Shown here: positions 40,876-64,000 of the stretch, one piece after another
Position numbering within the stretch: the stretch's first letter is position 1
Layout of the letters: each line of letters starts with the position of its first letter
Assembly (NCBI GenBank): GCA_963965975.1
Contig: OZ014425.1
Span: forward strand, 4,973,501 to 5,037,500
Length of the DNA stretch: 64,000 bases
Origin: Xestospongia bergquistia
Lineage: Eukaryota > Porifera > Demospongiae > Haplosclerida > Petrosiidae
Direction: 5' to 3'
Notes under the pieces: generated by a model
Databases searched by the model: none
Seen by the model: only the letters and a program-made list of their open reading frames with translations
Told to the model about the DNA's origin: nothing
Translations under genes and position numbers: made by a program

Positions 40876-41116
40876 TCTAATTCTCAAACATGACTGTGAA
40901 GGCTCTTATTTTATAGTGCATTTTCTCCGTATACTTTTGTAATCTATAAAACTAATATTAAATTTTTGTTTGATAAAATAATTACCACGCCCATCAATCT
41001 TATCATTGCGACATTGTGCAAAGTTGAGAACTTTGAGAATAATCTCGACATAAAAATAATAAATATTATTATTTTGAGGTTGTTTCTCTTAGTTAAAAGT
41101 AGCTATAGTGATAAAA

Positions 41117-42018
41117 ATGGCAGCTGAGGAGAGAATAACGCCCATAGGAGAGCTAAGACCTGGCTTAAAAAATGTCCACTGTATATTCATTGTTATAGAT
41201 AAGGGTGTGTGATAAAAAGTAGATCATGTTAGGAATTAGAATGAATTAGGAGAGAAATAAGAGGGAAGATAGGCTTAAACGTGATATAACTTTTTTCAGG
41301 TACTCAACAGAAAACTAAAGATGGAAGTATAGTAAGAAAATGTAGAGTGGCTGATCGTACAGGAAGTATCATATTCTCAGTATGGAATGATGAGGCTGAG
41401 GCTGTGACTACTGGTGATATAATCAAGTTAACAAAGGGGTAGGTCTTATGTCCCCTGCTTTTTTGGTGGAATTTTATTGTCATGTTTCTTGTAGTTATTC
41501 ATCAGTATGGAAAGGATGTTTAGTACTTTATTGTGGTAAATATGGCATTGTAGAAAAGCTTGGAGAGTAAGCCCCTTAGATCATCAATGAATATTATATA
41601 ATGCATATTCCTCATTCTCAGGTTTACAATGGTGTTCGCGGAAACTCCAGATATGAGTGTACCCATAGAGGTCTCTTCCACACCTACTGGACGGCAGGTG
41701 ACCTGAAACATGTAACCATGGCAATGATCATCTTGTTTCTTCTAGGCATCATCAACAGATGCTGGTACCAATTCCTCTTTATTGGGCAACCATAATGAGA
41801 ATAATCATTCATCAATTGTACCTTCTTTCTCAGACCAACCCACTTCTTCCAATATACATCCTAATGGTGGGAAGCCACAACCACATCATCCACATCGAGA
41901 GATGCACATTACAAATGGACATACAGATAAACGACCTCATTCACATGACAATCACATGCACCCAGCCAATAGACATCATCCATATTCCCGCCAAAACACC
42001 CGGGAAGAGTGGAGATAG
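41117..42018 (+). CDS. NABP2: SOSS complex subunit B / single-stranded DNA-binding protein
   Basis: OB-fold ssDNA-binding protein of the SOSS complex, acting in double-strand break signalling. ATG at 41117 gives MAAEERITPIGELRPGLKNV. The OB fold follows: TKDGSIVRKCRVADRTGSII, SVWNDEAEAVTTGDIIKLTK, SVWKGCLVLYCGKYGIVEKL and FTMVFAETPDMS, strongly like hSSB1. The C-terminal tail is low-complexity, rich in His, Pro, Asn and Ser, ending NTREEWR. The length of about 220 aa fits. NABP1 and NABP2 are vertebrate duplicates, so the symbol stands for the pre-duplicate. It converges on RAB7. Confidence 0.93.
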
Positions 42019-42291
42019 TACTTACATTCACATTTAAGGTTTTTATGTCTGTTCTTGTCTGCATTCATGAAATGGTATAACTATAATTACCACAATCAAC
42101 TATTTTTATTAAACACAACTAAATAATTAACATGCGCACAAAAAAGAAAGGAAAAAAGCGAACAAGTGATAATATCACATTTAATTAATAATTATTATAA
42201 ACACAGCTTGTAAATTTATTGAAATGTTCTCCTAATAATAATACACATTCACTTGTATGTAATAATAGTACATTAACAATAGATAATAACT

Positions 42292-43967
<1,676 letters not shown>

Positions 43968-44235
43968 CTTTAATATGATCGATAAATTGTTCTGAAACCA
44001 GTACAGGGGTCAGCTCAGCTAAGAGGAAAAGAGGTCTCTAGTAGGCCCTTCACTTTGTCGATGATCAAGCTAAATCTTATTCACAGCCTCGTGATCATTG
44101 ACCGTCACATGACAAGTCATTCCGAGTTATGAATATTAATTAGCTCTACTGTACTATTATAAATTTAATAGTACTTGTGTGATTGTATATATAATTCTTT
44201 GAAAAATTATAATGTCGTTAATATAGTAATAATTA

Positions 44236-46542
<2,307 letters not shown>

Positions 46543-46565
46543 TGTTATCGTTAGACCGTTACTTC

Positions 46566-46579
46566 GTTGCCATAACAAC
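46566..46579 (+). promoter_or_regulatory. X-box-like RFX binding site
   Basis: GTTGCCATAACAAC matches the palindromic X-box GTTGCCATGGCAAC at 12 of 14 positions. It sits 24 bp upstream of the CFAP100 start codon, inside the 78-bp divergent promoter. RFX factors control ciliary genes across animals. Confidence 0.7.
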
Positions 46580-46597
46580 AGGGTGGGTATGTCTACC

Positions 46598-46603
46598 CAC
46601 GTG
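46598..46603. promoter_or_regulatory. E-box CACGTG
   Basis: The palindromic CACGTG lies 18 bp before the AMDHD1 start codon. It could bind bHLH-ZIP factors (USF/MYC/TFE type). Confidence 0.4.
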
Positions 46604-46620
46604 TAACCACCCCATGCGAG

Positions 46621-48384
46621 ATGGCTGCTTTGCTTCGTGTTAGAGGAGCTTCCCAGATTGTACAGGTTTGTGCAAATGGCGAGAAAGTTCTGAGAGGAGC
46701 TGCCATGAAAGAGATTGCCGTATTAGAAGGAGAGGGAGGAAGAGGAGTGGGCGTGGTCGTGAGCAAAGCTGGCAGTATTACAGCAGTAGGGTGTGTCCTC
46801 CAACTCTCATATTATGCTATAATGTATGTATTCTAGATATGATGATGAATTAGATAGTCAATATTCAAACTGGTCATTTAATAAAGTGATTGATGCTAAT
46901 GGATGTTGTGTACTACCTGGTTTAATTGATGGTCATACACACCCTGTTTGGGTTGGAGATAGAGTACATGAATTTGCTTTAAAAGTAAGTCATAATAAGG
47001 ACTAATTACATTTAAGCATCTCAATTTGAACACTAATGTAATTTGTTTCATTCCTTACAATTGGATTTGATGATAAACAAAGTTCCCTCATAATAATATA
47101 ATTATTCCCATAATAATTTATCATTACTCATAGCTTGCAGGTGCTACATATATGGATATACATCAACAAGGTGGTGGAATACACTATACAGTTAATTGTG
47201 TACGTCAGGCTTCACCAGATCAGCTATATGCTTCTCTTATTGACCGACTCTCAGCCATGTTAAGGTGTGGCACTACTGTTGTTGAGGCAAAATCCGGCTA
47301 TGGTCTTGATACTACAACAGAAATTAAAATGTTACAAGTATTGAACAGAGCACGACAGGAACATCCTATTTCTCTGTCCATTACATATTGTGGAGCACAT
47401 GCTGTACCTAAGTACGTCTGTTGTCTTATCAATTTGTCCATTTATATATTATTATATGCAGCATCCAATAATAATTATTGATTATTTTCTAAATTATAGA
47501 GGTAGTTCAGCTGAAGAGGCTACTGATCACATTCTTCAGGAGCAAATTCCCGCTATTGTTGAACAATGTGCTCAAGATCAGCTGCATGTTGATAATATTG
47601 ATGTATTTTGTGAGAAAGGAGTGTTTGATAGAAACCAATCACGTGAGATTTTACTAGCTGGGAAAAAAGCAGGATGGAAAATCAATTTCCATGGCGATGA
47701 GCTTCATCCAATGCAGTGTGGAGAAGTATAATATATTATCATGTGTTGCTATTTATATTATATTCTACTTTAAGCTTGCTGGTGAACTGGAGGCTGATGC
47801 CGTCAGCCATCTTGAGGAGGTAAGTGATTCTGGTATATCTGCTATGGTCCAGTCAGGTACAGTTGGTATCCTGTTACCAACGACTGCATATATACTACGA
47901 CTAAAATCTCCACCAGCCAGAAAAATGATTGACCAAGGTTTACAAAATTATATAATGTATTTATTAAAAATCTGTAATGTTTTTAATAGGGATGGCAGTT
48001 GCTTTGGGTAGTGATTTCAATCCTAATGCATACTGCATGTCAATGGTGAGGTTATTGATTGTGACTGTGTCTTGATAAACCCTAGCCTTTAGTAATGCAT
48101 CTAGCCTGCGTTAATTTGCATATGACAATGGAAGAAGCTCTTGTCGCTGCCACAATTAATTCTGCTGCAGCATTAGGTATGGCAGAAGATGTTGGATCAA
48201 TTGAAGTTGGAAAGAGAGGAGATTTGTTAATATTGTCCACTGCTAGGTAAATATTGTTTGTTATTTTTATTATTTTATTATTTGTTTATTGTTTAGATGG
48301 GAGCATTTAGTATACCAATTAGCCTGTCATGATCAATGTATTAAATATGTTATTAAAGATGGAAATATCGTATACTCCAAATAA
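46621..48384 (+). CDS. AMDHD1: Imidazolonepropionase (histidine degradation)
   Basis: Third enzyme of histidine catabolism, hydrolysing 4-imidazolone-5-propionate to N-formimino-glutamate in the cytosol. ATG at 46621 gives MAALLRVRGASQIVQVCANG. The metal-binding motif GLIDGHTHPVWVGDRVHEFA follows, then KLAGATYMDIHQQGGGIHYT, VEAKSGYGLDTTTEIKMLQV, ITYCGAHAVPK, NIDVFCEKGVFD, INFHGDELHPM, AVSHLEEVSD and ALGSDFNPNAYCMSMPLVMH. Zinc-ligand His and Asp residues are all present. Stop TAA at 48382-48384. About 425 aa, family length. PI3K copy A follows in the same direction 142 bp later. Confidence 0.96.
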
Positions 48385-48526
48385 CAATAATAAAATTTTT
48401 GTAATTTTTCGTTTCATTTACTAATTAAGAATTTGGGGGTTTGGTTTATCTCAGGCGCAGTGTTTATATACTGACATTAGTGCTAAGTCTTTGTTAATTG
48501 CTAATTTCTACGTGTTGCTACGCTTG

Positions 48527-55743
<7,217 letters not shown>

Positions 55744-56306
55744 AGACTCTTTTCATGTAGTAATTTATATGTACTGTTTTATTCTTATGAAATGTTATAT
55801 GGTGTTACTTAAAAAAAACTTTATTATAAAATAATTTCTCAATATAGTAGTAGTATATAGTACAGCTGCTATTATACCATAAAAATTTAAATGTTGTGCT
55901 CCCCAAACAATCAATAATCATAATGACTTAGTAACGAGGATTTCCAGCTGTTGCTATGAGTTGGTAAGAATAGTATTTGAGAACATTTTTCACTTTGCAA
56001 ATGGAAGTGATTCCTTTATGGAAGATCATGCAAATTTATATTGAAAGAAAACTTTGTATAAGAAATACAATCACTTTGTGAATACAACAACCAAAATGAA
56101 AGGAATCCAATTATAACTCTACCAAGCAATATAGAAGGTCATATGATAAAAATAGTCAAAGGAAACAATGTTTAATAAATTAAATGTCATTTTAAAAAAC
56201 CTTAACAAAACACACACACACATTTATCATGAAATATTCTCAGTGACATATGATATAACACACTACTTAACAAGTTCACATTATAAAAAGATAATGTTAA
56301 TAATTG
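55744..56306. other. Unique spacer of the PI3K inverted duplication
   Basis: 563 bp of AT-rich DNA between the two arms, presumably the two convergent 3'UTRs. The 75-aa ORF at 56168-56395 overlaps copy B antisense and is not a gene. No repeat or RNA gene was recognised. Confidence 0.6.
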
Positions 56307-63097
<6,791 letters not shown>

Positions 63098-63352
63098 TAT
63101 TACGTACAGCAGTTATAAAGAACACTGTTAACTGAGTGATGTAGGACTTGTTTATGGCTTTTATAGAATTTACAATTACTATTACAGTTATTAAAATTAA
63201 GATCATGAATAATAATTAGTTAATAAACCAAAAAATAAGTAATAATAACTCGCCGTTAATATATAATAAATTAATATATCACACACGTAATAAAAACTGT
63301 TAGGGTGTTGAAATATAAAAATGTAATTAATTATAAATTGAGGGTCTTGAGT

Positions 63353-64000
<648 letters not shown>

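Noticed and set aside
55744-56306. Inverted pair as a transposon with terminal inverted repeats
   Set aside because: The arms are complete multi-exon PI3K genes and no transposase-like ORF is present in the spacer.

Overview
The window is animal nuclear DNA: AT-rich, gene-dense and cut by many short GT-AG introns (often 45-60 nt). The gene set (class I PI3K, WNK, NF-Y, CFAP100, selenoprotein thioredoxin-glutathione reductase, hSSB/NABP) is metazoan. The compact layout and divergence from vertebrate proteins fit an early-branching animal, most likely a demosponge such as Amphimedon queenslandica. That species guess rests on general knowledge, not on a search.

Layout, left to right: COPG (-, C-terminus off the left edge). 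A 4.5 kb gene-poor stretch with two tandem arrays. DPM3 (+). NCKIPSD/SPIN90 (-). UBL4A (-) head-to-head with NFYB (+). PUS7 (-) head-to-head with a glutaredoxin-thioredoxin reductase selenoprotein (+). WNK kinase (-). GTF3C1/TFIIIC220 (+). An unrecognised protein with a CHORD-like zinc cluster (-), head-to-head with NABP/SOSS-B (+). RAB7 (-). CFAP100 (-) head-to-head with AMDHD1 imidazolonepropionase (+). Then a PI3K cluster: copy A (+), copy B (-) as a near-identical inverted duplicate, and the 3' end of a third, more diverged PI3K (-) off the right edge.

Genes are mostly in alternating divergent and convergent pairs. Four divergent pairs share short promoters (78-273 bp). The UBL4A/NFYB promoter holds two consensus CCAAT boxes, the site bound by NF-Y itself. 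The CFAP100/AMDHD1 promoter holds an RFX X-box-like site, which fits a ciliary gene.

Most interesting: (1) the PI3K inverted pair, whose catalytic halves are nearly identical through introns while the N-terminal linkers are unrelated, suggesting gene conversion; (2) two adjacent pre-miRNA-like hairpins in an intron of PI3K copy A only; (3) the TGR 3' end, with an in-frame UGA(Sec), a strong SECIS candidate, and a separate long hairpin that forms best only after a 48-nt 3'UTR intron is spliced out; (4) a 17-bp palindrome shared by three tiny introns of two genes; (5) the CHORD-like gene of unknown function. All coordinates come from reading by eye; exon boundaries of long genes are given as gene spans.
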